Shown: piece after piece, positions 25,592-34,377 of the stretch
Position numbering within the stretch: position 1 is the first letter of the stretch
Layout of the letters: every line of letters starts with the position of its first letter
Source of the DNA: Bradyrhizobium sp. SZCCT0231
Lineage (GTDB): Bacteria; Pseudomonadota; Alphaproteobacteria; Rhizobiales; Xanthobacteraceae
Direction: 5' to 3'
NCBI RefSeq assembly: GCF_018130245.1
Contig: NZ_JAFCKP010000001.1
Coordinates: forward strand, 992,001-1,056,000
Length of the DNA stretch: 64,000 nucleotides
Made by a program: the position numbers and the translations under genes
Notes under the pieces: generated by a model
Seen by the model: only the letters and a program-made list of their open reading frames with translations
Told to the model about the DNA's origin: nothing
The model's database searches: none

Positions 25592-26751
25592 TCGATTTTT
25601 CTCTCCCCGAGGAGACGCGCCTCCTGATCGATACCGTCCGCCGCTTCGTCGAGACGGAGGTGCAGCCGCTCGAAGACGTCGTCGAGCAGACCGCCAAAGT
25701 GCCGGCCGATGCGCTGGCGGTCACCAAGGCCAAGGCGCAGAAGCTTGGCCTGTACGCCATGAACATGCCGGCGGATGTCGGCGGCGGCGGGCTGTCCTGC
25801 ATCGAGCATTGCCTGGTCGAAGAAGAGTTCGGCAAGACCTCCGACGCACTGATCCGCCGCGTATTCGGCCAGGTCTATCCGATGCTGATGGCCTGCAAGG
25901 GCGATCAGGTCGAGCGGTACCTGCTGCCGACCGTGAAGGGCGACAAGATCTGCGCGATGGCGATCACCGAGCCGGGCGCCGGTTCCGACGCGGCATCGAT
26001 CAGCACCACGGCGCATCTCGACGGTGACCAGTGGGTGCTGAACGGCACCAAGCATTTCATCAGCGACGGCGACATCGCCGACTACATCATCCTGATGGCG
26101 CTGACCGACAAGGAAAAGCGGGCCCGCGGTGGCATCACCCTGTTCCTGGTCGACCGCAGCACGCCCGGCTTCAACGTCGCGCGCACCCAGCCGATGATGG
26201 GCCATCGCGGCTACGGCCATGCCGAGCTGAGTTTTGAAGACTGCCGCATTCCGAAGGCGGCCGTGCTCGGCGAGGTCGGCGGCGGCTTCAAGCTGATCAT
26301 GCAGAGCGTGCTCCAGATCCGGCTCGCCCATATCGGCGCGCGCGCGGTCGGCATGGCGCAGCGCGCGCTGGAGATGATGCGCCGGCACGCCGGCGAGCGG
26401 CGCCAGTTCGGCCAACTGATCGGCGATTTCCAGATGGTGCAGAAGCTGATCGCCGATTCCGCCACCGAGATCTTCGGCGTGAAGATGATGGTGATGAACG
26501 CCGCCTGGGATATCGACCAGGGTCGGGACGCGCGCGACAAGGTCTCGATGATCAAGGTCGCGGCCTCCGAGATGCAGGGCCGCGTCGTCGACCGCGCCAT
26601 CCAGGTGTTCGGCGGCATGGGCTTCAGCAAAGACCTGCCGCTGGAGCGGATGTATCGCGATGCCCGCGTCACCCGCATCTATGACGGCACCTCCGAGATC
26701 CATCGCATGCTGGTTGCGCGCAGCACCATCAAGAACGGCTTGCAGCTCTAG
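25588..26751 (+). CDS. Acyl-CoA dehydrogenase with Asp at the catalytic-base position
   Basis: 387 residues, standard three-domain acyl-CoA dehydrogenase. The FAD signature AITEPGAGSDAASI is present. The C-terminal motif reads IYDGTSEIHRM, with Asp where short- and medium-chain enzymes have the base Glu. This is seen in the ACAD10/11-like and some carnitine-type subgroups, so the enzyme may use a branched, hydroxylated or otherwise unusual acyl-CoA. Start and stop positions show coupling to the CaiB gene and to the following hotdog pair. Confidence 0.9.
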   Translation: MIDFSLPEETRLLIDTVRRFVETEVQPLEDVVEQTAKVPADALAVTKAKAQKLGLYAMNMPADVGGGGLSCIEHCLVEEEFGKTSDALIRRVFGQVYPMLMACKGDQVERYLLPTVKGDKICAMAITEPGAGSDAASISTTAHLDGDQWVLNGTKHFISDGDIADYIILMALTDKEKRARGGITLFLVDRSTPGFNVARTQPMMGHRGYGHAELSFEDCRIPKAAVLGEVGGGFKLIMQSVLQIRLAHIGARAVGMAQRALEMMRRHAGERRQFGQLIGDFQMVQKLIADSATEIFGVKMMVMNAAWDIDQGRDARDKVSMIKVAASEMQGRVVDRAIQVFGGMGFSKDLPLERMYRDARVTRIYDGTSEIHRMLVARSTIKNGLQL

Positions 26752-26762
26752 GGAAGCGATCG

Positions 26763-27170
26763 ATGTCTCACGCACCTCTCAAGCCCGGCGCCGCCTTCGC
26801 CTTTCGCAAGACCATGACGGTGGCCGAGCAGGCGATGTTCACCGGCATCAGCGGCAATCTCGGCGGTCTCTATGTCGATGCCGTCCGCGCCAGGAAGTCC
26901 GGCGCCTCCAACATGGTCGCCTTCGAGCTCGCCGTCGGTGGTCTCGCCACGACGTGCCTCAGCCAGCTCGGCGGACCGACGCGGCGGATTGGCAGCATCG
27001 CGCTGAATTTCGCTGCGCCCGTGATCGTCGGCGAGTCCGTCGAAGCCAGGGCCGAGATCGTCTCGGTTGCCGGCGATGATGCGGTCTGCCGCGTCACCTG
27101 CACGCTGTCGCCCTCCGGCGCGACCGTGGTGGACGGCACTGCAACACTGGTTCCCTTCGCGAAGGGCTGA
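26763..27170 (+). CDS. Hotdog-fold MaoC-like protein lacking the hydratase dyad
   Basis: 135 residues of the MaoC/hotdog fold. At the site where hydratases have Asp-x4-His it reads GISGNLGGLYVD, so both catalytic residues are missing. The adjacent gene three bases downstream encodes a hotdog protein with an intact motif. Such neighbouring incomplete and complete hotdog subunits commonly form a heteromeric hydratase, where one subunit shapes the pocket. Alternatively it is a thioesterase of the PaaI/FapR type. No signal peptide; cytoplasmic. Confidence 0.7.
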   Translation: MSHAPLKPGAAFAFRKTMTVAEQAMFTGISGNLGGLYVDAVRARKSGASNMVAFELAVGGLATTCLSQLGGPTRRIGSIALNFAAPVIVGESVEARAEIVSVAGDDAVCRVTCTLSPSGATVVDGTATLVPFAKG

Positions 27171-27173
27171 GCC

Positions 27174-27605
27174 ATGTACGAGCCAAAGTCCTTCGACGAT
27201 CTCAAGGTGAATGACAGGGTCAGCCTGAGCAAGACCATCACCGAGGCCGATGGCGCGCTCTATATCGCCGCGACCGGCGATTTCGGCCCGGTTCATGTCG
27301 ACGAGGTCTATGCCGGCGCGACGCGCTTCGGCCGCAGGCTGGCGCCGGGGATCATGGTCGCGGGCCTCTGCACCAGCATCCTCACCAGCGAGCTGGTCGG
27401 CACCATCGGCGTCTCAGTGGAGGACCGCTTCTGGTTCACAGGTCCCGTGTTCTACGGCGACACGCTGACCTTCGACGTCTGGATCGCCGAGCAGCACGAC
27501 GAGACCCGCACCATCATCTGGGAGGCGAGCGCGCGCAACGAGGGCGGCCTCGAAGTGCTGAAGGCGCGCGCAAGCCTCAAATTCCCGCGGCGCAAACCGT
27601 CATGA
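27174..27605 (+). CDS. MaoC-like enoyl-CoA hydratase (intact dyad)
   Basis: 143 residues, hotdog fold. The motif TGDFGPVHVDEVYA contains Asp and His at the hydratase positions, followed by LAPGIMVAGL, matching the hydratase core. It probably pairs with the preceding dyad-less subunit and hydrates the enoyl-CoA made by the upstream dehydrogenase. The stop overlaps the next start (ATGA), so it is translationally coupled to the aldolase. Confidence 0.83.
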   Translation: MYEPKSFDDLKVNDRVSLSKTITEADGALYIAATGDFGPVHVDEVYAGATRFGRRLAPGIMVAGLCTSILTSELVGTIGVSVEDRFWFTGPVFYGDTLTFDVWIAEQHDETRTIIWEASARNEGGLEVLKARASLKFPRRKPS

Positions 27606-28552
27606 TCAAAGCGATGAAAAAACCTGATTTGCGCGGCGTCACGGTCGCCACCGTGCTACCCTTCAGGGACGACAGCTCGATCGACTGGGACGGCTATTCC
27701 CGCGTGCTGGACTATTGCGCTTGCCCGGATGGGGTCGCGGCGGTGTTCGTCAATGGCCACGCGGGCGAGGGCGGATCGCTCTCGGATGACGAGCGTCAGG
27801 CCGTGATCGAGCGGACGCGCCGGCAGATCGGCGCCAAGCCGCTGCTTTCAGGCATCATCGCGCATTCGACGGCGGAAGCGATCCACCAGGCCCAGCTCGC
27901 GGAAGCGGCCGGCGCCGATTGCGCCGTGTTGTTCCCGCCTGCGCCGCTCGGCGGCGGCGCCTCGGCGACCTCACGCGCGCCACTGGCTTTCGTGCAGGCG
28001 GTCAGCTCCGCGATCGGAATTCCCGTGTCGATCTTCCAGTACCCGCTTGCGTCCGGGTTTGGCTATTCGCCGGAGACTCTCGCGAAAATCGCCGCGCTCG
28101 ACAGCGTCATCGCCGTCAAGGAAGGCAGCGACACCATGCTGGCCTATGACGAGAACCGGCGGGCGGTGAAGCAGGCCGATCCCTCTGTCGCAATCTTGCC
28201 GTCGAACTTCAACTGGTTCCTGCCGCAGCTTGCCATCGGCGGGGACGGCATTCTCTCCGGCCTCGTCAGCCTCGCGCCGCATCTGTTCGCAGCACTGTGG
28301 CAGGCCTCGCTCGCCGACGACCTCAAGGCGATGCGCGCCGTCAACGAACGGCTCTATCCGATCGTGCGGTCGATCTACGGGCCTGCGCCGATCATGGACA
28401 TGCACACGCGCATGAAGGTCGGGCTGAAGGCGCTCGGCCTGATCCGCAACGCCGATCCGCGGCCGCCGCTGCTGCCGGTTCTGCCTGCGCTGTGCGATGC
28501 CATTGCAACGACGGTCGGCGCGGCGCGCGCGGCCGGCGACATTCGCACTTAG
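27602..28552 (+). CDS. DHDPS-family aldolase/dehydratase (NGHAGE type, copy 1)
   Basis: 316 residues of the DapA superfamily with Schiff-base Lys K173 (AVKEGSD) and Tyr Y147 (FQYPL). The substrate-binding loop is NGHAGE (51-56) instead of the usual G-T/S-T-G-E. The same replaced loop appears in the third aldolase at 31.4 kb, marking a distinct subfamily in which the Thr-Thr that binds pyruvate carboxylate is changed. Its substrate is therefore probably not a plain 2-keto acid. Start overlaps the hydratase stop. Confidence 0.83.
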   Translation: MIKAMKKPDLRGVTVATVLPFRDDSSIDWDGYSRVLDYCACPDGVAAVFVNGHAGEGGSLSDDERQAVIERTRRQIGAKPLLSGIIAHSTAEAIHQAQLAEAAGADCAVLFPPAPLGGGASATSRAPLAFVQAVSSAIGIPVSIFQYPLASGFGYSPETLAKIAALDSVIAVKEGSDTMLAYDENRRAVKQADPSVAILPSNFNWFLPQLAIGGDGILSGLVSLAPHLFAALWQASLADDLKAMRAVNERLYPIVRSIYGPAPIMDMHTRMKVGLKALGLIRNADPRPPLLPVLPALCDAIATTVGAARAAGDIRT

Positions 28553-28568
28553 CATGAGGGGCGAGCCG

Positions 28569-28871
28569 ATGCCGGACGACGCCTTCATCCATATCGTGCG
28601 GGTCGACATCGATCCCGAGCACGAGGCTGCGTTCAATGCCTGGTACGAGCAGAAGCATTTCCCGGATCTGCTCGCTTGTCCCGGCTGGCTCTCGGCCAAG
28701 CGCTTCGTCACCGTCGGCGACGGGCCGAAATACGCCGCCATGTACGAGGTTGCGGGCAGGTGGGCGTTCGAGACGCCGGAGTTCCTGAAGGTGAAGGGCT
28801 TTGGTCCGTTCGAAGCCCTGGTGAAGAATTTCATGCGCATTCAGCTCAGGCCGATGTCGGGATCGGCTTGA
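28569..28871 (+). CDS. Small dimeric alpha/beta-barrel (Dabb-like) protein
   Basis: 100 residues. The pattern VRVDIDPEHEAAFNAWYEQKH followed by FPDLLACPGWLSAKRF is typical of ferredoxin-like Dabb/DUF4286-type small proteins, which act as isomerases, monooxygenases or cyclases, or have unknown roles. The ATG chosen is preceded by GAGGGG; an ATG five codons earlier is possible. It follows the aldolase directly in the LysR operon and may process an intermediate of that pathway. No catalytic residues can be assigned. Confidence 0.65.
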   Translation: MPDDAFIHIVRVDIDPEHEAAFNAWYEQKHFPDLLACPGWLSAKRFVTVGDGPKYAAMYEVAGRWAFETPEFLKVKGFGPFEALVKNFMRIQLRPMSGSA

Positions 28872-28992
28872 GCAGATCGAAGACGGTGCTGCCTGCCGTG
28901 TCGCGAGATCCAGCCGGCCGCATCCAAGAAATGTCGAGGGGAATCCCGGGCGAGGAACTGCATCGGTCATTGGCGTCTTACTGGAGGTATCC

Positions 28993-29829
28993 ATGGTCTC
29001 GACACTGTTTCGCTTGAGTGCGGCCGCCGCACTCGTTCTTGCATCCACGGCGGTGCATGCCGCCTGTACGCCCGCAATCACCGATGACAATCTGATTGCG
29101 CCCGGCAAATTGCAGCTCTCCATCAACCCGACCAATCCGCCGCAGCAATTCGTCGACAAGGACGGCCAGTTGCAGGGCCTCAACGTCGAGCTCGCCGCCG
29201 AGCTCGGCAAGCGGTTGTGTCTTCCCGTCGAACTCCTCCGGATGGATTTTCCGGCCATGATTCCTGCCTTGGGCGCAGCGCGCATCGACGGCGTCAATAC
29301 CGGCATGTTCTGGACCGAGGAACGCTCGAAGCTGATGTACATGGTGCCGTATGCCATTCAGGCGATCTCGGTCGTGGTCGCACCCGATAGCGGCACAAAA
29401 ATTGCTACCGAAAATGATCTGATCGGAAAATCATCCGCCGTCGAGGTCAGCAGCTACCAGATGAACTGGCTCAAGAAGCTCAGCGATGCCAGCGTAGCGA
29501 AAGGCGGAGCGGCCGTCGAAATGCGCACGTTCCCGACTGCGACCAACGTCGTCAGCGCGCTGCTTGCGGGCCAGGTGGATAACGCGCTGCTGGTCGACAG
29601 CGTGGCACGCGATCTCGTCGGCCGTGGTCGCGTGAAGGAAGTCCTGAGCGGGCTCGGCACGGCCAGGACCACGCTCGGTTTCCGCAACAAGACGGTCGCC
29701 GATACCGTCGTCAAGGCGCTCAACGCGATGCGCGCCGACGGCAGCTACCAAGCCCTGTTCGACAAGTTCGGCCTGACCAGTATGCCGGCCGACCAGCCGC
29801 TTGCGATCGCCGGCCCCGGTCCGGCCTGA
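28993..29829 (+). CDS. ABC-transporter substrate-binding protein, family 3
   Basis: Periplasmic binding component, 278 residues with signal peptide (1 to about 23, ending VHA). Paralogue of the orphan binding protein at 16.6 kb: shared INPTNPPQQFVDKDGQLQG and TGMFWTEERSK blocks. TGGAGG lies just before the start. Permease and ATPase genes follow immediately, completing a polar-amino-acid-type importer. Given the enzymes in the operon, the ligand is likely a small organic or amino acid rather than a common nutrient amino acid, but this is inference. Confidence 0.88.
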   Translation: MVSTLFRLSAAAALVLASTAVHAACTPAITDDNLIAPGKLQLSINPTNPPQQFVDKDGQLQGLNVELAAELGKRLCLPVELLRMDFPAMIPALGAARIDGVNTGMFWTEERSKLMYMVPYAIQAISVVVAPDSGTKIATENDLIGKSSAVEVSSYQMNWLKKLSDASVAKGGAAVEMRTFPTATNVVSALLAGQVDNALLVDSVARDLVGRGRVKEVLSGLGTARTTLGFRNKTVADTVVKALNAMRADGSYQALFDKFGLTSMPADQPLAIAGPGPA

Positions 29830-29848
29830 TACCCACGGAGACGAGCCG

Positions 29849-30580
29849 ATGAGCCATTTCAGTCCGACGGCCGCCGTCAGCTACTTCTTCAACTACTTCC
29901 TGATGAAGGGAGTGCTCGTCACCATCGGCTTGACGGTGGCGGCGGTCGTCGGTGGATTGATCCTCGGCATGGGCATCGCGTTGCTGCGCATGTCGTCCAA
30001 TCCGGTGCTCGCGGGCGCGGCGCGGTTCTACATCTGGTTCTTCCGCGGCACGCCGCTCCTGATCCAGCTGGTGGTGATCTACAGCGGCTTGCCGCAGCTG
30101 GGCATCAAGTTCAGCGTGATCACCTGTGCACTCGTCGGCCTGATCCTCAACGAAGCCGCCTATCTCGCCGAGATCGTGCGCAGCGGCTTCATGGCGGTCT
30201 CGGCGGGGCAGCGCGAAGCTGCCTGGGCGCTCAGCCTGTCGCCCTGGGTCACGTTCCGCCGCGTGACCCTCCCACAGGCGTTCCGGCTGATGATCCCGCC
30301 GCTCGGCAACTCCATCAACTCGCTGTTGAAGGCAACCTCGCTCGCTTCCGTGATCTCGGTTGAGGAGCTGATGCGCCGCAGCGACATGCTGATGCAGGAG
30401 CATTTCCAGATCCTCGAAGTCTATGCGGCCGCAACGGCGTATTACCTGATCCTCACCTCTGTATGGGATGCGGTTCAGCGCCGGCTCGAGAAGCATTTCG
30501 GTCGATCGAGTGCCGCGAAAACCAGGCGGGTCGCAGCGAGCGCGCCGGTTGCGCAGGCGAGTGTGGAGGCCCGTGCATGA
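29849..30580 (+). CDS. ABC-transporter permease, polar amino acid type
   Basis: 243 residues, about five membrane helices. The cytoplasmic EAA loop that docks to the ATPase reads [20 protein letters not shown]. The family block [19 protein letters not shown] is intact. Only one permease gene is present, so it should homodimerise. The stop overlaps the start of the ATPase gene (ATGA). The Ala/Arg-rich tail after residue 215 is not conserved. Confidence 0.9.
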   Translation: MSHFSPTAAVSYFFNYFLMKGVLVTIGLTVAAVVGGLILGMGIALLRMSSNPVLAGAARFYIWFFRGTPLLIQLVVIYSGLPQLGIKFSVITCALVGLILNEAAYLAEIVRSGFMAVSAGQREAAWALSLSPWVTFRRVTLPQAFRLMIPPLGNSINSLLKATSLASVISVEELMRRSDMLMQEHFQILEVYAAATAYYLILTSVWDAVQRRLEKHFGRSSAAKTRRVAASAPVAQASVEARA

Positions 30581-31368
30581 GCGAGAGATCGATGGCTAGG
30601 GCCGAAGGTGCAACAGTGCAGCCGCAGCTCCGTGAGGTGCCTGCGGTTCGAATGGAGGCGGTCTACAAGCACTATGGCGACTTCACCGCGTTGAACGAGG
30701 TCGATCTCAAGGTCGCCAAGGGCGAGAAGATCGTGGTCTGCGGTCCCTCAGGCTCGGGCAAGTCGACGCTCATCCGCTGCATCAACCACATCGAGAAGCA
30801 TGATGAGGGCCTGATCTACGTCAACGGCGTCGAGCTCGATCATCAGCGCAAGAACATCGACGCGGTCAGGCGCGACACCGGCATGGTGTTCCAGAGCTTT
30901 AATCTGTTTCCGCACATGACGGTGTTGGAGAACTGCACTTTGGCGCCGATGACCGCGAACGGCTTGAGCGAGGCGGAGGCCAAGGATCTCGCCATGCACT
31001 TCCTGACAAAAGTCCGGATTCCCGATCAGGCCGAGAAATTCCCCGGGCAGCTGTCGGGCGGCCAGCAGCAGCGCGTCGCCATCGCACGCGCGCTGTGCAT
31101 GCGTCCCAAGATCATGCTGTTCGACGAGCCGACTTCCGCGCTCGACCCCGAGATGGTCAAGGAAGTGCTGGAGACCATGAAGAAGCTTGCGGAGGAGGGC
31201 ATGACCATGCTGTGCGTGACGCATGAGATGGGCTTTGCCCGCGAGGTCGCCGACCGCATCGTGTTCATGAACGAGGGCAAGGTGGTCGAGCAGGCCGCCC
31301 CGGAGGAATTCTTCAAGCATCCGAAGTCGGAGCGGGCGCGAACGTTCCTCGACCAGATCATTCACTAG
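30577..31368 (+). CDS. ABC-transporter ATPase, polar amino acid type
   Basis: 263 residues. Walker [10 protein letters not shown] (56-64), signature LSGGQQQR, Walker B IMLFDEP, and the switch His in CVTHEMGF are all intact. The subfamily is GlnQ/HisP-like. It drives import through the preceding permease and may also serve the orphan binding protein of the LacI module. The ATG inside the overlap was chosen because the homology starts soon after it. Confidence 0.93.
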   Translation: MSERSMARAEGATVQPQLREVPAVRMEAVYKHYGDFTALNEVDLKVAKGEKIVVCGPSGSGKSTLIRCINHIEKHDEGLIYVNGVELDHQRKNIDAVRRDTGMVFQSFNLFPHMTVLENCTLAPMTANGLSEAEAKDLAMHFLTKVRIPDQAEKFPGQLSGGQQQRVAIARALCMRPKIMLFDEPTSALDPEMVKEVLETMKKLAEEGMTMLCVTHEMGFAREVADRIVFMNEGKVVEQAAPEEFFKHPKSERARTFLDQIIH

Positions 31369-31374
31369 CTGGCG

Positions 31375-32313
31375 ATGTCGGCCACGATGCGGACATTCAG
31401 CGATCGCCTGCGCGGCATTCACGCCGCCACCGTCCTGCCGATGACGCCCGATTTCGAGGTCGACGAGGCGCAGCTCGCAGCCCATGTCATCTCGGTTTCG
31501 TCCACGCCCGGCATCAATGGGCTCCTCGTCAACGGCCACGCCGGCGAGAATTTCGTGCTGTCGCTGTCCGAGAAGCGGCGCGTGGTCGAGCTGGCGCGTC
31601 AGCACGCGAAGGAATGCCTGATCGTCTCCGGGGTCAATCATGAATCCAGCCTGGAGGCCGCGCGCGAGGCGGCTGCGCTGGAACAGGCCGGCGCCGACGG
31701 GCTGCTGGTGTTTCCTCCCAACAGCTGGGCGCTCGGCCATGCCGATGATTGCGTGATCGAACATCACCGCCACATCCGCGATGCCACGACGGTACCCTTG
31801 ATGCTCTACGCTGCGCCCGTCGGCGCGGGCGCGATGGCCTACGCGCCGCCGCTGCTGACGCGGCTTGCCGCCGATCCTCGCTTCGTTGCGGTGAAGGAGG
31901 GCAGCTGGGAGGTCGCAGCCTACGAACAGAATCTCAGGCTGATCCGGAAACTGCGACCGGACTTCGTCGTGCTCGGCTCGGGCGATGAGCATCTGATGAC
32001 GAGCTATATCTTGGGCTCGGCCGGCAGCCAGGTCAGTCTCGCCTGCGTCGTGCCGGAGCTTGTGGTCGGCCTCTGGACTGCCGCCGAGGCCGGCGATTGG
32101 GAGCGGGCGCGCGCCGCGCATGAGAAGCTGTATCCTCTGGCGATCGCGATCTATCGTGAGGCGCCCGGAGGGCGGGCGACCGTGCGGCTCAAGGCGTGCC
32201 TGAAATTGCTCGGACGCCTGTCTTGCGATGCGGCGCGGCCGCCGCAGCCGCCAGCGACACGCGGCGAGTTGCAGGCACTCGAGCAGGCACTGCGAACTGC
32301 CGGCGTGCTCTAA
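31375..32313 (+). CDS. DHDPS-family aldolase/dehydratase (NGHAGE type, copy 2)
   Basis: 312 residues, DapA superfamily. Tyr Y145 (MLYAAPV) and Schiff-base Lys K174 (AVKEGSW) are present; the loop is NGHAGE (53-58) as in copy 1. It starts six bases after the ATPase gene and is the last gene of the operon. Its TAA stop overlaps the TAG stop of the convergent monooxygenase gene by three bases. Having two NGHAGE enzymes in one operon suggests either two consecutive aldol-type steps or stereospecific variants. Confidence 0.83.
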   Translation: MSATMRTFSDRLRGIHAATVLPMTPDFEVDEAQLAAHVISVSSTPGINGLLVNGHAGENFVLSLSEKRRVVELARQHAKECLIVSGVNHESSLEAAREAAALEQAGADGLLVFPPNSWALGHADDCVIEHHRHIRDATTVPLMLYAAPVGAGAMAYAPPLLTRLAADPRFVAVKEGSWEVAAYEQNLRLIRKLRPDFVVLGSGDEHLMTSYILGSAGSQVSLACVVPELVVGLWTAAEAGDWERARAAHEKLYPLAIAIYREAPGGRATVRLKACLKLLGRLSCDAARPPQPPATRGELQALEQALRTAGVL

Positions 32314-33614
32314 GCCGCGAAGAACGGATTGGCCGGCCGCGCGAGGCCGAGATGATCGCGCAATGTCGTTCCCTCGTAGTCGCTGCGGAACAGTCCGCGC
32401 TCCTGCAGGATAGGCACGACGAGCTGGACGAAATCTTCGAACCCTTCGTGGAAATAGGGCGGCATGACGTTGAAGCCGTCGGCGGCGTGCTCCTCGAACC
32501 ACAGCTGGAGCGTGTCGGCGATGCGCTCGGCCGAGCCGCACAGCACCCAATGGCCGCGGGCGGCGGCGGTGAGATTGTAGAGATCACGCAGCGTCATGTT
32601 CTCGCGACGGCCCTTGGCGAGCATGACGCTGGCGAAGCTGTGATAGTTGTCCGACGGCGCGATGTCGGGGATCGGCCCGTCCAGATCGTAGGCCGACATG
32701 TCGCGGCCGAAGCGGTCCGAGAGGATGGCGAGTGCGTTGCTGCCGCTGACGAAGCTCTGCAGCACGTTGAGCTTCTCGAACGCCTCCTTGTCGGTACGGC
32801 CGACGACGGGCATCACGCCCGGCAGCACCGTGACGTCCTCCGCTGTACGCCCGAACGCTGGGAGACGCGTCTTTAGTGAGGCGTAGCCAGCCTTGGCCTC
32901 GTCGATGTCCTGCACCACCGAGAATACGATGTCGGCGGTGCGCGCGGCGAGTGCTTGTCCGGCCTCGGAGCCGCCGGCCTGGAGCACGACGGGGCGGCCT
33001 TGCGGGCTGCGGCCGATATTGAGCGGACCCTTCACCTTGAAGAACGCACCGTCATGATCGATCGGGCGAAGCTTCGCCGGATCGATGTAGAAGCCGCTGG
33101 CGCGGTCGGCGACTATGGCATCATCCGCCCAGCCATCCCACAGGCCCTTGACGACGTCGAGGAACTCGCCCGCCATCTCGTAGCGGCGGGCGTGATCGGG
33201 ATGGGTGGTGCCGAAATTCGCCGCGGTCGCCGGATTGGCCGTCGTCACCGCGTTCCATGCGGCGCGACCGTTCGAGATGTGATCGAGCGAAGCAAACACG
33301 CGCGCGACCGAAAACGGATCGCTGTAGGTGGTGGAGACGGTGGCGCCAAGGCCGATATGGTTCGTCGAGGTCGAAAGCGCCGCCAGCATCGTCAGCGGTT
33401 CGAGCCGCAGCGTGTAGGAGGGATGGGCGGCAGCGTCCGCGTAGAGATTATCGCCCATGAAGATCAGGTCGAACTTGCCGCGCTCGGCGGTGCGGCCGAT
33501 CTCCTGGATCGCCGCAAAATCCTGAAAACTGTCGACCGCGCCGGGATAGCGCCATCCCGCGACATGACTGCCGGTGCCGAGGATGAACAATCCGAGATGC
33601 ATCTGTCGTTTCAT
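32310..33614 (-). CDS. LLM-class FMN-dependent monooxygenase (NtaA/SnaA/DszA type)
   Basis: 434 residues of the bacterial-luciferase-like fold. It uses reduced FMN and O2 to oxidise a substrate and cannot reduce flavin itself. The family start HLGLFILGTGSHVAGWRYPG, the FDLIFMGDNLY block and AWNAVTTANPATAANFG are characteristic of the NtaA/SnaA/DszA group, which act on nitrilotriacetate, sulfur heterocycles and other N/S compounds. A flavin reductase gene in the same module (42.96 kb) would supply FMNH2. Three start codons are possible (33647, 33614, 33602). The ABC permease gene lies four bases away on the same strand. Confidence 0.87.
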   Translation of the reverse strand: MKRQMHLGLFILGTGSHVAGWRYPGAVDSFQDFAAIQEIGRTAERGKFDLIFMGDNLYADAAAHPSYTLRLEPLTMLAALSTSTNHIGLGATVSTTYSDPFSVARVFASLDHISNGRAAWNAVTTANPATAANFGTTHPDHARRYEMAGEFLDVVKGLWDGWADDAIVADRASGFYIDPAKLRPIDHDGAFFKVKGPLNIGRSPQGRPVVLQAGGSEAGQALAARTADIVFSVVQDIDEAKAGYASLKTRLPAFGRTAEDVTVLPGVMPVVGRTDKEAFEKLNVLQSFVSGSNALAILSDRFGRDMSAYDLDGPIPDIAPSDNYHSFASVMLAKGRRENMTLRDLYNLTAAARGHWVLCGSAERIADTLQLWFEEHAADGFNVMPPYFHEGFEDFVQLVVPILQERGLFRSDYEGTTLRDHLGLARPANPFFAA

Positions 33615-33618
33615 GGCA

Positions 33619-34377
33619 TCATGTCCAGAACAGGATTTTTCTCTCAAGGAAGCCGATCAGGCCGAAGAAGGCGAGGCTCGCGGCGGAGGCGACGAAGATC
33701 GCCGACCAGACCTGGACGAAGTCGATCTGGAGCACGGCCTGGTAGATCACCCAGCCGAGCCCGCCATGGGCGCCGAGCATCTCGGTGACGATCGCCACGA
33801 TGACGCTGCGCACGGTGGAAACGCGCATGCCGGCGAGCAGCAGCGGCAGCGCGGTTGGCAGGCGTAGGCGCCACAGCACGCCAAAGCGGCTGGCGCCAAA
33901 ACTCTTCATGAGGTCAACGGCGCGGCGATCGACCCGGTCGAGCCCGGCCAGCATCGACAGCAGGATGGTGAAGCTCACCGCCATCGCCACCATCACGATC
34001 TTCGAGCTGACGCCGATGCCGAACCAGAGCAGGATCAGCGGCGAATAGCCGACCACGGGTACCGAATTGATCGCGGTCGCGAACGGCAAGATCGCGCTGC
34101 GCAATGCCGGCACCAGTGCGATGGCGACGGCGAGGCCGATGCCGATCAGGGACCCGAGGCCGTAGCCGACCAACGCTTCAAGCAGGGTGTAGCCCGCGGC
34201 ATCGATGAGTATCGCGCGCTTCGACCAGAGACCCGCGACGATGTCGCTGACCGCGGGGAGAACATAGGCCGGCAGATGCAGTCCACGCGCCACGCCCTCC
34301 CAGCAAGCAATCAGGATGACAGCGCCGAGAATGCCGCGCTGGACGGCGAGCGAGGGGGAGGCGAGTGCCCGGCTCAT
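33619..34377 (-). CDS. ABC-transporter permease (SsuC/TauC type) 1
   Basis: 252 residues with about six membrane helices of the binding-protein-dependent transport type. The EAA region reads VDLMKSFGASRFGVLWRLRLP. It overlaps the upstream permease stop by four bases. Together with the second permease and NMT1-type binding protein it forms a heterodimeric importer for a pyrimidine-, sulfonate- or nitrate-like molecule. Confidence 0.88.
   Translation of the reverse strand: MSRALASPSLAVQRGILGAVILIACWEGVARGLHLPAYVLPAVSDIVAGLWSKRAILIDAAGYTLLEALVGYGLGSLIGIGLAVAIALVPALRSAILPFATAINSVPVVGYSPLILLWFGIGVSSKIVMVAMAVSFTILLSMLAGLDRVDRRAVDLMKSFGASRFGVLWRLRLPTALPLLLAGMRVSTVRSVIVAIVTEMLGAHGGLGWVIYQAVLQIDFVQVWSAIFVASAASLAFFGLIGFLERKILFWT

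Noticed and set aside
30748-32550. 600-residue open frame on the minus strand opposite the ABC ATPase and aldolase
   Set aside because: No recognisable domain; both plus-strand genes under it have intact catalytic motifs.
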